Positions 51,183 through 60,328 of a stretch of 64,000 bases of DNA are shown piece after piece. Numbering within the stretch: the first letter of the stretch is position 1; each line of letters begins with the position of its first letter. A model generated the notes under the pieces. That model was not told the DNA's origin and searched no databases. It was given only the letters and a program-made list of their open reading frames with translations. The DNA is from SZUA-365 sp034002405. GTDB taxonomy: Bacteria > Bacteroidota > Ignavibacteria > SZUA-365. The position numbers were made by a program, and so were the translations under genes. Location: the NCBI GenBank assembly GCA_034002405.1, contig JAVFAS010000003.1:65993-129992 (forward strand), given 5' to 3'.

Positions 51183-51225
51183 CGCGCACCTATTTTACGG
51201 ATTCGTACATCACATGAGGCTTCCC

Positions 51226-52641
51226 ATGCGCGTTTGTTTCCTGCTGTTCTTCCTTCTCCCCTCCCTCGCGTTCTCCCAGATCGACTTCGACCGCTTCTTT
51301 CTCGACAAGACCATGCGTGTCGATTACCACCACGTCGGCACAAAGGGCGAGGAGCGCATCACGCTCGACAAGGTGTACCAGGAAGGTCCGTGGCCAGGCA
51401 GCACACGCAATCTGGTCGATACGCTGAACATGGGTGAGTTTCTCGTGCGGGTCTACGATCTGCAGAGCGGCATGTTGCTGTACAGCCGCGGGTATTCCAC
51501 CGTCTTCAACGAATGGCAGACCACCGCCGAGGCCGGTCGTGGCGTGTGGAAGACCTTTCACGAATCCGTACGCTTCCCCTTTCCGCGCCGCGCGGTGCAA
51601 ATGACCCTGAGCCGGCGCGACCGCTTCCTCGTGTTCAACCAGGTCTTTTCCACCGTGATCGATCCGAACGATCCGACCGTCGTGATCGCCGAGCAGCAGC
51701 ATCCGCCCTTCGACGTCGTCACGCTGATGGATAACGGGGATATGCACAAGAAGGTCGATATTCTCATCGTCGGGGATGGATACGCGGCCGGGGATGTCGA
51801 GAAGTTCAAATCGGACGCGAAGCATTTCAACGACGTGATGTTCGCCACCGCGCCGTTCAAACAGCGGAAGGATGATTTCAACGTGCGCGCGCTGTGCGTG
51901 ATCTCACCCGAGTCGGGTATCGACAAACCGGACAGGAATATCTGGAAAAACACCGCGCTCGGAACGATGTACAACACCTTCGGCAGCGAACGGTATGTGC
52001 TCACCGAGGCGAACCGTGACCTGCGCGACATCGTCGCCGCGGCACCGTACGATTTTCTCTGCATTCTGATCAACGACGACCGCTACGGCGGCGGCGGGAT
52101 TTATCAACTCTATACCACGACGTACACCAACGACCCCGAACCGGGTGGGGATTGGCGGCGCGACTACGTGTACGTGCACGAATTCGGGCATCACTTCGGT
52201 GGACTTGGTGACGAGTACTACGCATCCTCCACCGGCTATGACGAATTCTATCCCGCCGGCGTCGAGCCATGGGAACCGAACGTGACGCGCCTGCTCCACG
52301 CCCCGGATGTCAAATGGCGCGCGCAGCGCACACCCGGCATCGATGTGCCGACGGAATGGGGCAAGGAATTGTATGACAATGTCGGACAGGAAATCGCGAA
52401 ACTCGATCGCACGGCCGACGACTATTTCCAGAAGCGCGGCGAGATCATGACCCGTGCCGCCAATGTACTGAAGAATCCCGACCTGCTCGGCAAGGTCGGG
52501 GCCTTCGAAGGCGCGGGCTATGTCTCGGAGGGCATGTATCGGCCTTCGCTTGATTGCCGCATGTTCTCGCTCAGTCTCGTGGATTTCTGCCCCGTCTGCC
52601 GTGCCGCTATCGAACGACAGATCGATTTCTATTCGAACTGA
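51226..52641 (+). CDS. Exported M64-family (IgA peptidase-like) metallopeptidase
   Basis: A 471-residue exported zinc peptidase. Signal peptide MRVCFLLFFLLPSLAFSQ. The zinc site HEFGHHFGGLGDEYY starts at His318, with the extended GDEY typical of M64. An N-terminal M64 domain precedes it, and VDILIVGDGYAAGDVEKF near residue 180 is another family mark. Two C-terminal Cys (CPVCR) near residue 457 may stabilise the end. GAGG stands 6 bases before this ATG; the ATG at 51214 has no such site. M64 peptidases were first known for cutting IgA, but in environmental bacteria the target is unknown. There is no sorting domain, so it is periplasmic or released. Confidence 0.9.
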   Translation: MRVCFLLFFLLPSLAFSQIDFDRFFLDKTMRVDYHHVGTKGEERITLDKVYQEGPWPGSTRNLVDTLNMGEFLVRVYDLQSGMLLYSRGYSTVFNEWQTTAEAGRGVWKTFHESVRFPFPRRAVQMTLSRRDRFLVFNQVFSTVIDPNDPTVVIAEQQHPPFDVVTLMDNGDMHKKVDILIVGDGYAAGDVEKFKSDAKHFNDVMFATAPFKQRKDDFNVRALCVISPESGIDKPDRNIWKNTALGTMYNTFGSERYVLTEANRDLRDIVAAAPYDFLCILINDDRYGGGGIYQLYTTTYTNDPEPGGDWRRDYVYVHEFGHHFGGLGDEYYASSTGYDEFYPAGVEPWEPNVTRLLHAPDVKWRAQRTPGIDVPTEWGKELYDNVGQEIAKLDRTADDYFQKRGEIMTRAANVLKNPDLLGKVGAFEGAGYVSEGMYRPSLDCRMFSLSLVDFCPVCRAAIERQIDFYSN

Positions 52642-52662
52642 GTGCACGAAAATTCAAATGAC

Positions 52663-52699
52663 AAAAGAGGAACGGTGCGGATCCCGTTCCTCTTTTTTT
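52663..52699 (+). terminator. Terminator of the M64 peptidase gene
   Basis: Perfect 13-bp stem AAAAGAGGAACGG/CCGTTCCTCTTTT with an 8-base loop and a T run, 21 bases after the stop. Confidence 0.92.
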
Positions 52700-52764
52700 G
52701 CCTTCCGAATTTTTTTTGCCGGGAGCACGCTCCCGCGCGATCTTCGTGGTTCAATTTTACGAGG

Positions 52765-54471
52765 TCAGAATATCCCCGCGGTGGTGTAGCGGGTGTTGAG
52801 ATCCCGCGGAATGTCTGACAGTTTCGCGATCGCGCGTTCGATATCCGGTGTCATCGTGCCGTACTTCGCGAGCAGTGCGCCGGCGGCGGCGTAATCACCC
52901 TCGATCTGCGCGGTCAGCACGGCACGCGCGAGTTCAGCGGCCGCATCCATGAACGTCGGGAAGTCGATGCGATACGTGCCGTCGGCATTCCGGACCAACG
53001 TGCCCTTTTCCACGAACCAATTGAGCTGCATGAGATTCGCCTGGCCGTGCGCCTCCTCCGCGCCGAAACGTAGCGAGCGGAAGAGTCCCGCCACATACGT
53101 GACGATCATGCGCTTCATCGCCGCATCGTCGATCACTCCCTCGGAGAGCAGCAGGCGGTGATTGTACAGTCCGAGGATGTCGGCCTTGCATTCCTCGATG
53201 GCGGAATATCGTTCCTTCATCGCCTTGCGCACGCTGAGTGCGTCGTTGCCAAAGACATACGGACGGCCGAGCGTATGTGAGACCTCGTGCAAGGTGACGA
53301 AGCTGGTGAAGGCGTGGCGGTCGACGTATTGCACCTGCGCGGGTTCGAGCACGCGTTCGGCGATGGGCCGCACGATCTTCTCGAACTTCGCTTCCATCAG
53401 GTTTTTATACATCTGCTTCTTGCCGCCTTTCTTTTCGGTCACGCGCGGATCATTTGGCAGCGAGGCCGCGATGGTCTTCACGCCCGCCTGGAAATCGCCG
53501 CCGAAATACACGATATTCACGACTTCCAGCACATTGCCCGAACCGGCGGATGGACGCTTGTATTTGTCCTCGATCGGCAGCGCCCGCTCAAAGGCATCGA
53601 TGTGCTCGGTGAACATCTCGAGTTCCTTCGTGCCGGCGGGATCCTTCACCATCACGGCGCATTCGTAGGCGGTTTTGTAGTTGAAGAGTCCGTCCTCGTA
53701 ATTCTCGATCGGACCGATGACCACATCGATGCTGTTGTCCTTGAGGTCCATCCACGCCATGTCGCTCTCATAGTAATCATCGGTCGCGATGGCCTTCGCG
53801 CGAAGCGACAGGTATTTCTTCAGGCTCGGATTGTCCGCCAGCGCCGCCGCTTCCTCGAGCAGCGTGACAATACGGGCAATGCGTGGTTGATAATAGACAT
53901 TGTATGGAATCGCGAGCGGTTGTGGATTGGCGCCCTCGATCATGGCAGTCGCGCTCTCGATCACGGTATACGGACTCTCGAGATCCGTCTTGTGCGCGGG
54001 ATGCGCCGCGATCCAGGACTCGAATGCCTCCTTCGTGAGATCCTCGGGATAGAGTCCGGCACCGCCGGGCTTGCGCGCGGGTCCTTCGCCCACGAAGCGC
54101 GCACCCTCGAAAATGCGGTCATACGGGCCGTAGTTGATCATGACATACGCGAGCACATCCTTGACGGCCTCGCCCGGCAAGGCGGCGAGTGAATCGCGCA
54201 CCGCGACGGCATCACGCGAGGACTGCAACCAGAAGATCTCGTCCACCAGACGTCCCGCTTCCACCAACTTCCGCACCAGTGCACGCTCTTGCTCGGTGAG
54301 CATCGAGAGATCCACCGCGATATCCACATCGGCGAACATCGCCACGCGTTCCGCGACCGACGGAATGTCCTTGGTCTGTTCCATCTTCTTTCCTTCCTGT
54401 TGTTTCCCGCAGCCCGCCACCACCATCACGGCGAGCAGAACGAGCATGAACCGGTTGATTTTCTTCATCAC
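52765..54471 (-). CDS. Lipoprotein metallopeptidase of the M49 (dipeptidyl-peptidase III-like) group
   Basis: A 568-residue lipoprotein: MMKKINRFMLVLLAVMVVAGCGK has lipobox VAGC. The zinc motif is HEVSHTLG at 395-402 and the third ligand Glu is in EECKADILG about 30-35 residues later, as in M49. It is shorter than typical eukaryotic DPP III (about 730) and lacks the inserted residue of the HELLGH motif, so it belongs to the bacterial Zn-dependent-hydrolase branch. Likely it trims peptides in the periplasm or at the surface. ATG 54471 or the next Met are equal choices. Confidence 0.82.
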   Translation of the reverse strand: MMKKINRFMLVLLAVMVVAGCGKQQEGKKMEQTKDIPSVAERVAMFADVDIAVDLSMLTEQERALVRKLVEAGRLVDEIFWLQSSRDAVAVRDSLAALPGEAVKDVLAYVMINYGPYDRIFEGARFVGEGPARKPGGAGLYPEDLTKEAFESWIAAHPAHKTDLESPYTVIESATAMIEGANPQPLAIPYNVYYQPRIARIVTLLEEAAALADNPSLKKYLSLRAKAIATDDYYESDMAWMDLKDNSIDVVIGPIENYEDGLFNYKTAYECAVMVKDPAGTKELEMFTEHIDAFERALPIEDKYKRPSAGSGNVLEVVNIVYFGGDFQAGVKTIAASLPNDPRVTEKKGGKKQMYKNLMEAKFEKIVRPIAERVLEPAQVQYVDRHAFTSFVTLHEVSHTLGRPYVFGNDALSVRKAMKERYSAIEECKADILGLYNHRLLLSEGVIDDAAMKRMIVTYVAGLFRSLRFGAEEAHGQANLMQLNWFVEKGTLVRNADGTYRIDFPTFMDAAAELARAVLTAQIEGDYAAAGALLAKYGTMTPDIERAIAKLSDIPRDLNTRYTTAGIF

Positions 54472-54627
54472 GACCTCTGTGAATGAACGGGTGCATACGA
54501 ACAGGGTAATCTACGGCGCGCGCTCGACATTGTGCAATGCAGGTGAACCTTGCGCATCGAGGAGCGGCAGCGGTAAACTTATTCACCCGCACGGGTGTTA
54601 TGAAATCCGGGTCCAGCACCTCCCGCA

Positions 54628-54658
54628 TTGCCGTTCATGCGGATTTTTCCCAATTTTG
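54628..54658 (+). promoter_or_regulatory. Promoter of the kgd gene
   Basis: TTG (54628-54630), exactly 20 bases, then CAATTTTG (54651-54658), followed by AAG as at 18709. The leader to 54732 is about 65 bases. Confidence 0.55.
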
Positions 54659-54731
54659 AAGTTCCTGTTCACACATCAAGCCGCTCACTGACGGAATTCC
54701 GCTTCCGCCGCAACGCACACATACACACATC

Positions 54732-57700
54732 ATGCCCGAACACAACATCGACAACCCGCTGGTCTACGGCCCCAACACCTGGCTGATCGACGAGATGTAC
54801 CGCCTGTTCACGTCCGATCCATCAGCGGTGAGCGCGCATTGGCGCGATTTCTTCGAAGATTATCACCCGACCAGCGTGCCGCAGCGTCCAGAGCCCGGCA
54901 CGGCCACCGAACCCGCCGCGGCGCCGGCGGCCGCGTCGACATTCGGCGTCGCGGATCCGAAACTCGTGCAAGGGCCACCCCTCCCCGATGGTGCGGAACA
55001 GCTGCGCGGTCCGGGCGAGATCATCGTCACGAACATGGAGCAGAGTCTCCATGTCCCCACCGCGACGTCCTCCCGCATGATCCCGGTCAAGCTGCTCGAG
55101 GAAAACCGCCGTCTGATCAACCGGTATCTCGAGGACATGGTCAGCGGTCGCGTGAGTTTCACGCATCTGATCGGCTGGGCGATTCTCAAGGCGTTGAAGG
55201 CCATGCCCGCGATGACCTTCCGCTATCAGCGCCATGAGGGCGCGCACTATCGCATCCGTCCCGCGCAGATCAATCTCGGACTTGCGGTGGACATCCAGAA
55301 AAAGGATGGGAGCCGCAGTCTGTTGGTCCCGAACATCAAGGCGGCGGATCAATTGGATTTCGGAGGATTCTTCGCCGCGTACAACGAACTGATCCGTCGC
55401 GTCAATGCCGGAGCGATCACGCCTGACGATTTCAGCGGCACGACGGCGACGATCACCAATCCGGGCATGATCGGCACCGCGTTCTCGATTCCCCGCCTCA
55501 TGCAGGGACAGAGCGCGATTTTCGGCGTGGGTACCATCGATTATCCGCCGGAATACCAGAGCGCCGACCCGCGCGCGCTGGCCACGCTGGGGGTGAGCAA
55601 GGTCATGACGCTCACGAGCACCTACGACCATCGGGTCATCCAGGGTGCGGAAAGCGGCATGTTCCTCGACCAGATTCACGCCCTGCTGCTCGGCGCGGAA
55701 AATTTCTACGAGGAAATCTTCCGCAGTCTGCATATCCCGTATCACCCGGTCAAGCTCACGCGTGACATCAATCCCCGACTGGGCGGACCCGACGCGGTCG
55801 ACGGCATGCTCGAGGACCAGGCGCATGTGCAGCAGCTGATCAACATCTATCGTGTGCGCGGTCATTTGCAGTCCTTCCTCAATCCCCTGCACCCGGTGAC
55901 CGAGTCGCACGCGGAACTCGATCCGCACAATTACAACCTCTCGCTGTGGGATTTCGACCGGGAGTTCCTCACACTCGGCTTCACCGACAGGAACCGGATG
56001 AAGCTTCGCGACATTCTCGAGATTCTTCGCGAGACCTACAGTCGCACGATTGGAATCGAGTACATGCACATCCAGGATCCTGATCAGAAACGCTGGATTC
56101 AATCGCGGTTCGAGGGCAAACCACGCGCGACCTGGATGGACACCGCGAAAAAACACCGTATTCTCGGCATGCTCAACGCGGCCGAGGCCTTCGAGCGCTT
56201 CCTGCACACCAAATACATCGGACACAAGCGGTTCAGTCTCGAAGGTGCGGAGACTCTCATTCCCATGCTCGACGCGCTGCTCACCGAGGCGCTGCGGGGC
56301 GGCATCCAGGATGCCGTGATCGGCATGGCCCACCGCGGCCGGCTCAACGTACTGGCGAACATCCTCAACAAGAGCTACGGAAAAATCTTCAACGAATTCG
56401 ACGGCAACCTCGACCCCGATTCCATGCAGGGATCGGGTGATGTGAAATACCACATGGGAGCGACCGGGACGTACAGTGACAGTGCGGGACAGACCTTACG
56501 CGTCGCGCTTGCCTCGAATCCGAGTCATCTCGAGGCTGTCGATCCGGTCGTCGAGGGAATGGTACGCGCGATGCAGGATCTCCGCGGGAATGCCGACCGT
56601 GACCGGGTGCTGCCCGTGCTCGTGCATGGCGACGCGGCGTTCGCGGGCCAGGGCGTGGTCGCGGAGACGCTGAATCTCAGCTTGCTCAAGGGCTACCGCA
56701 CCGGCGGCACCGTGCACATCGTCGTCAACAACGGCATCGGCTTCACGACCTCTCCCGAGGATGCGCGCTCGAGCCATTACGCCACCGATGTGGCGAAAAT
56801 GGTGCAGGCCCCGATCTTCCACGTCAACGGCGAGGATCCGGAAGCCGCGGTGCGCGTGATCGAGTTGGCACTGGCGTACCGCAATGAATTCAAGCGCGAC
56901 GTCGTGGTCGATCTGATCTGCTACCGCCGTCACGGACACAACGAGGGCGACGATCCCAGCTACACGCAACCGCTGATGTACGCGAAAATCAAGAACAAGC
57001 GCACGGTGCGCAAGCTGTACACCGAGGCACTGGTCAATCGCGGCGACATCACGTTGAAGGAAGCCGAGGATGCGATGGAGACCTTCCATCGCTCGATCGA
57101 ACGTGCCTTCGACGCCACCAAGGAAGCAGGTCCGCCCGACGTCGACATGCAGCATGTCTTCCGCGAGATCGAGGAACATGTCGGGGTACGCATCCGCACG
57201 GCCGTGAATCGTGACGCGCTCGAGGAGATCATGCGCGCGCTGACCACCTTCCCCGCGGATTTCACGCCCCATCAGAAACTTCGTCGTTTGATCGAATCGC
57301 GGGCCGATGTCCTGGACCACGGCATGGTCGACTGGGCCACCGGCGAGGCCCTGGCATTCGGCAGCCTCCTGATAGAAGGGATTCCGGTCCGTTTATCCGG
57401 TCAGGACTGCCGTCGCGGCACGTTCAGTCATCGTCATTCCGTCCTTGTCGATTCGACCAATGGAAACGAATACATTCCCCTCAACACCATTCGCACCGGC
57501 CAGCAGGAGTACACCGCTTTCGACAGCCTGCTGTCGGAATACGCCGTGCTCGGGTTCGAATACGGCTATTCCATCGTCCGTTCCGACGCCCTGGTGATCT
57601 GGGAAGCGCAGTTCGGCGACTTCGTCAACGGCGCGCAGATCATCATCGACCAGTTCATCGCCGCGGCCGAGGACAAGTGGGGACAGAAAAGCGGGCTGGT

Positions 57701-58346
57701 GATGCTCCTGCCACACGGTTTCGAGGGACAGGGTCCCGAACACTCCTCCGCCCGCCTCGAACGCTTCCTTGTGCTCTGTGCCGAGAATAATATGCGCGTG
57801 GCCTCCCCGACCACCTCGGCGCAACTGTTCCATCTGCTCCGCCGACAGGCATTGCTCGAGGACAAAAAACCCCTCATCGTCATGACACCGAAAAGCAACC
57901 TGCGGGCGGAGGTGGCCAAGAGTCCCGCGTCCGCATTCACCGACGGAGAATTCCACTTCATTCTCGATGACACCGACGCTCCGGCCGATCCGAAGCGCTT
58001 GCTGCTCTGCACTGGCAAGGTCGCCTTTGACCTGATGAAATATCGCAAGGACCAAGGCATCACCGACACGGCCATCATCCGCATCGAGCAACTCTACCCC
58101 TTCGCGCACGACGATTTCGCCGAATTGTTCAAACGCTATCCGCATGCCCGCGACATTCGCTGGGTGCAGGAGGAGCCGAAGAACATGGGTGCGTGGAACT
58201 TCATCTATCGCGAGATCCGCGAGCTGCTGCAGTCGCCCTATCATTTCCGCTACGTCGGCCGCGTCGCCAGCGGAAGTCCCGCCGCCGGATCATCCACCCT
58301 GCATGAGTTCGAGCAGGCAAAGTTGGTGCGGGAAGCGTTCGAGTAG
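54732..58346 (+). CDS. kgd: Multifunctional 2-oxoglutarate decarboxylase/dehydrogenase (E2-E1 fusion)
   Basis: A 1204-residue fusion of the TCA cycle. Residues 1-110 are the flexible helix region (NTWLIDEMYRLF), with no lipoyl domain. About 115-345 is an E2 succinyltransferase core, with HRVIQGAESG at His300 matching the H-x3-D-like site. From about 400 to the end is the thiamine-diphosphate E1: IGMAHRGRLNVLANIL near 530, GDAAFAGQGVVAETLNL near 630, YRRHGHNEGDDPSYTQP near 730 and the C-terminal EEPKNMGAW. The order is that of mycobacterial KGD. The lipoyl domain must come from another protein. typA follows beyond the N gap. Confidence 0.95.
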   Translation: MPEHNIDNPLVYGPNTWLIDEMYRLFTSDPSAVSAHWRDFFEDYHPTSVPQRPEPGTATEPAAAPAAASTFGVADPKLVQGPPLPDGAEQLRGPGEIIVTNMEQSLHVPTATSSRMIPVKLLEENRRLINRYLEDMVSGRVSFTHLIGWAILKALKAMPAMTFRYQRHEGAHYRIRPAQINLGLAVDIQKKDGSRSLLVPNIKAADQLDFGGFFAAYNELIRRVNAGAITPDDFSGTTATITNPGMIGTAFSIPRLMQGQSAIFGVGTIDYPPEYQSADPRALATLGVSKVMTLTSTYDHRVIQGAESGMFLDQIHALLLGAENFYEEIFRSLHIPYHPVKLTRDINPRLGGPDAVDGMLEDQAHVQQLINIYRVRGHLQSFLNPLHPVTESHAELDPHNYNLSLWDFDREFLTLGFTDRNRMKLRDILEILRETYSRTIGIEYMHIQDPDQKRWIQSRFEGKPRATWMDTAKKHRILGMLNAAEAFERFLHTKYIGHKRFSLEGAETLIPMLDALLTEALRGGIQDAVIGMAHRGRLNVLANILNKSYGKIFNEFDGNLDPDSMQGSGDVKYHMGATGTYSDSAGQTLRVALASNPSHLEAVDPVVEGMVRAMQDLRGNADRDRVLPVLVHGDAAFAGQGVVAETLNLSLLKGYRTGGTVHIVVNNGIGFTTSPEDARSSHYATDVAKMVQAPIFHVNGEDPEAAVRVIELALAYRNEFKRDVVVDLICYRRHGHNEGDDPSYTQPLMYAKIKNKRTVRKLYTEALVNRGDITLKEAEDAMETFHRSIERAFDATKEAGPPDVDMQHVFREIEEHVGVRIRTAVNRDALEEIMRALTTFPADFTPHQKLRRLIESRADVLDHGMVDWATGEALAFGSLLIEGIPVRLSGQDCRRGTFSHRHSVLVDSTNGNEYIPLNTIRTGQQEYTAFDSLLSEYAVLGFEYGYSIVRSDALVIWEAQFGDFVNGAQIIIDQFIAAAEDKWGQKSGLVMLLPHGFEGQGPEHSSARLERFLVLCAENNMRVASPTTSAQLFHLLRRQALLEDKKPLIVMTPKSNLRAEVAKSPASAFTDGEFHFILDDTDAPADPKRLLLCTGKVAFDLMKYRKDQGITDTAIIRIEQLYPFAHDDFAELFKRYPHARDIRWVQEEPKNMGAWNFIYREIRELLQSPYHFRYVGRVASGSPAAGSSTLHEFEQAKLVREAFE

Positions 58347-58463
58347 GCTTTTGGCTTTTGGCTNNNNNNNNNNNNNNNNNNNNNNNNNNNNNNNNNNNNN
58401 NNNNNNNNNNNNNNNNNNNNNNNNNNNNNNNNNNNNNNNNNNNNNNNNNNNNNNNNNNNNNNN
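58346..58463. other. Assembly gap (100 N) bordered by a GGCTTTT repeat
   Basis: Right after the kgd stop the sequence reads GGCTTTTGGCTTTTGGCT, then exactly 100 N (58364-58463), a standard scaffold gap whose true length is unknown. The TTTTGGCT word also starts array D at 25817. The typA 5' end lies in the gap. Confidence 0.9.
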
Positions 58464-60269
58464 GCCATCATCGCGCATGTCGATCATGGCAAGACGACGC
58501 TGGTCGATCACATGTTCAGGCAGAGCGGGCTGTTTCGGGAGAACCAGGAGGTGGAGGACCGGGTGATGGATTCGATGGATCTCGAGCGCGAGCGCGGGAT
58601 CACCATCGCGGCGAAGAACTGCTCGGTGCGCTGGACGGATGTGAAAATCAACATTCTCGATACACCGGGACACGCCGATTTCGGTGGCGAGGTCGAACGC
58701 GCGCTGCTGATGGTTGACGGTGCGATTCTGCTGGTGGATGCGTCCGAGGGTCCCCTGCCCCAGACACGCTTCGTGTTGAAGAAAGCGCTCGAGTCGCGCA
58801 AGCGGGTGGTGGTGGTTGTGAATAAAATCGATCGCAAGGACGCCCGACCCCAGGAAGTGCTGCAGGAAATCTACGACCTCTTCATCGAACTCGACGCCTC
58901 CGACGAACAGATCGATTTCCCCGTCCTCTATGCCATCGGCAAGCAGGGTATCGCGCAACATGAACTCGACGGCGCGGGAACGGATCTCAAGCCGTTGTTC
59001 GATACCATCATCGAAGAGATTCCGGGTCCTGAATTCGAGCCGACCGAGCCCTTCCAGATGCTGGTGTCCGATCTCGATTACTCGGAGTATCTCGGACGCC
59101 TGGCCATCGGCCGCGTCTTCCATGGCGACGTGAAGCAGAACGACGCCCTGATGTGCATCGGTGAAGACGGGGTGCCGCGTCCGCTACGCGTTTCCAAAAT
59201 CCAGACCTATAATGGCGTCGGCTTCAGCGAGACCGACCACGTTGTTTCCGGCGACATCGCCATCCTCGCGGGCATCGAGGATGTGCATATCGGCGACACG
59301 ATCTGCACGGTCGAGGAGCCCAAGGCCCTGCCCCGCGTGACGGTCGACGAACCCACGATTTCGATGTTCTTCTCCATCAACACCTCACCGTTCTCCGGTC
59401 GTGAGGGCAAGTACGTGCAGTCGGGCAAACTGCGTGAGCGCCTGATTCGCGAGACGCTGAGCAACGTCGCACTCGAGGTGGTGGATGCGGAAACAACCGA
59501 TGCATTCATCGTCAAAGGCCGCGGCGAATTCCAGATGGCCATTCTGATCGAGACCATGCGCCGCGAGGGATACGAACTGAGCGTGGGACGTCCTCGCGTG
59601 ATTTACAAGGAAAAAGGCGGCAAGCTGCTCGAGCCCATCGAGCACCTGTTCATCGACTGCGAGGAAAGCTTCACCGGCATCGTGACCGAGAAACTCTCAC
59701 AGCGCAAGGGACGCATGATGAACCTCGTCAATCACGGCAACAATCGCGTGCGCATCGAATTCTCGATTCCCTCGCGCGGACTGATCGGCTATCGCAATGA
59801 ATTTCTCACCGACACCAAGGGCACGGGGATCATGAACTCGTACCTGCAGGGCTACGAACCGCACCGCGGCGAATTCCCGACCCGTCTGAGTGGTTCGCTG
59901 GTGGCCGACCGCCAGGGCGAGTCCACCGGCTATGCGCTGTTCAATCTCGAACCGCGCGGCACCATCTTCATCGAGCCGGGCATCCCGGTGTACGAAGGCA
60001 TGATCGTCGGCGAACACAACCGTGACAACGATCTTGACGTGAACGCCTGTAAACCCAAGAAACTGACCAACATGCGCACATCATCGAAAGATGAAGCCAT
60101 CGTGCTCACGCCTGTCGTTCCGATGACACTCGAGAAAGCCATCGAATTCATCCGCGACGATGAAATGGTGGAAGTCACGCCCAAATCCATCCGTCTCCGG
60201 AAGGTCACGCTCTCCACCCTCGACCGTCACCGCCAGCGCGGTGCCGCCCTCGCCGCGGAGAACGGATAA
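58464..60269 (+). CDS. typA: GTP-binding protein TypA/BipA, N-terminus in the gap
   Basis: 601 visible residues of a translational GTPase; the first 7-12 residues are in the N gap. G1 is AHVDHGKTT (P-loop) at the very edge, G2 in ERGITIAAKN, G3 DTPGHADFGGEVERAL, G4 NKIDRKDA, followed by the EF-G-like domains and the C-terminal TypA-specific block (GRGELQ-like FIVKGRGEFQMAIL, then PSRGLIGYRNEFLTDTKGTGIMNSYLQGYEPHRGE). TypA acts in ribosome assembly and stress. Nothing suggests a frameshift at the gap. Confidence 0.96.
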   Translation, partial: AIIAHVDHGKTTLVDHMFRQSGLFRENQEVEDRVMDSMDLERERGITIAAKNCSVRWTDVKINILDTPGHADFGGEVERALLMVDGAILLVDASEGPLPQTRFVLKKALESRKRVVVVVNKIDRKDARPQEVLQEIYDLFIELDASDEQIDFPVLYAIGKQGIAQHELDGAGTDLKPLFDTIIEEIPGPEFEPTEPFQMLVSDLDYSEYLGRLAIGRVFHGDVKQNDALMCIGEDGVPRPLRVSKIQTYNGVGFSETDHVVSGDIAILAGIEDVHIGDTICTVEEPKALPRVTVDEPTISMFFSINTSPFSGREGKYVQSGKLRERLIRETLSNVALEVVDAETTDAFIVKGRGEFQMAILIETMRREGYELSVGRPRVIYKEKGGKLLEPIEHLFIDCEESFTGIVTEKLSQRKGRMMNLVNHGNNRVRIEFSIPSRGLIGYRNEFLTDTKGTGIMNSYLQGYEPHRGEFPTRLSGSLVADRQGESTGYALFNLEPRGTIFIEPGIPVYEGMIVGEHNRDNDLDVNACKPKKLTNMRTSSKDEAIVLTPVVPMTLEKAIEFIRDDEMVEVTPKSIRLRKVTLSTLDRHRQRGAALAAENG

Positions 60270-60328
60270 CACTTCTTTCATCTTTCCCCCCTTCGCGATA
60301 GATTCCCGGGTACGTTGAAAGGACACCG

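Noticed and set aside
60311..60318. Promoter -7 box TACGTTGA before the transporter fusion
   Set aside because: It overlaps the ribosome binding site and has no TTG 19-21 bases upstream.
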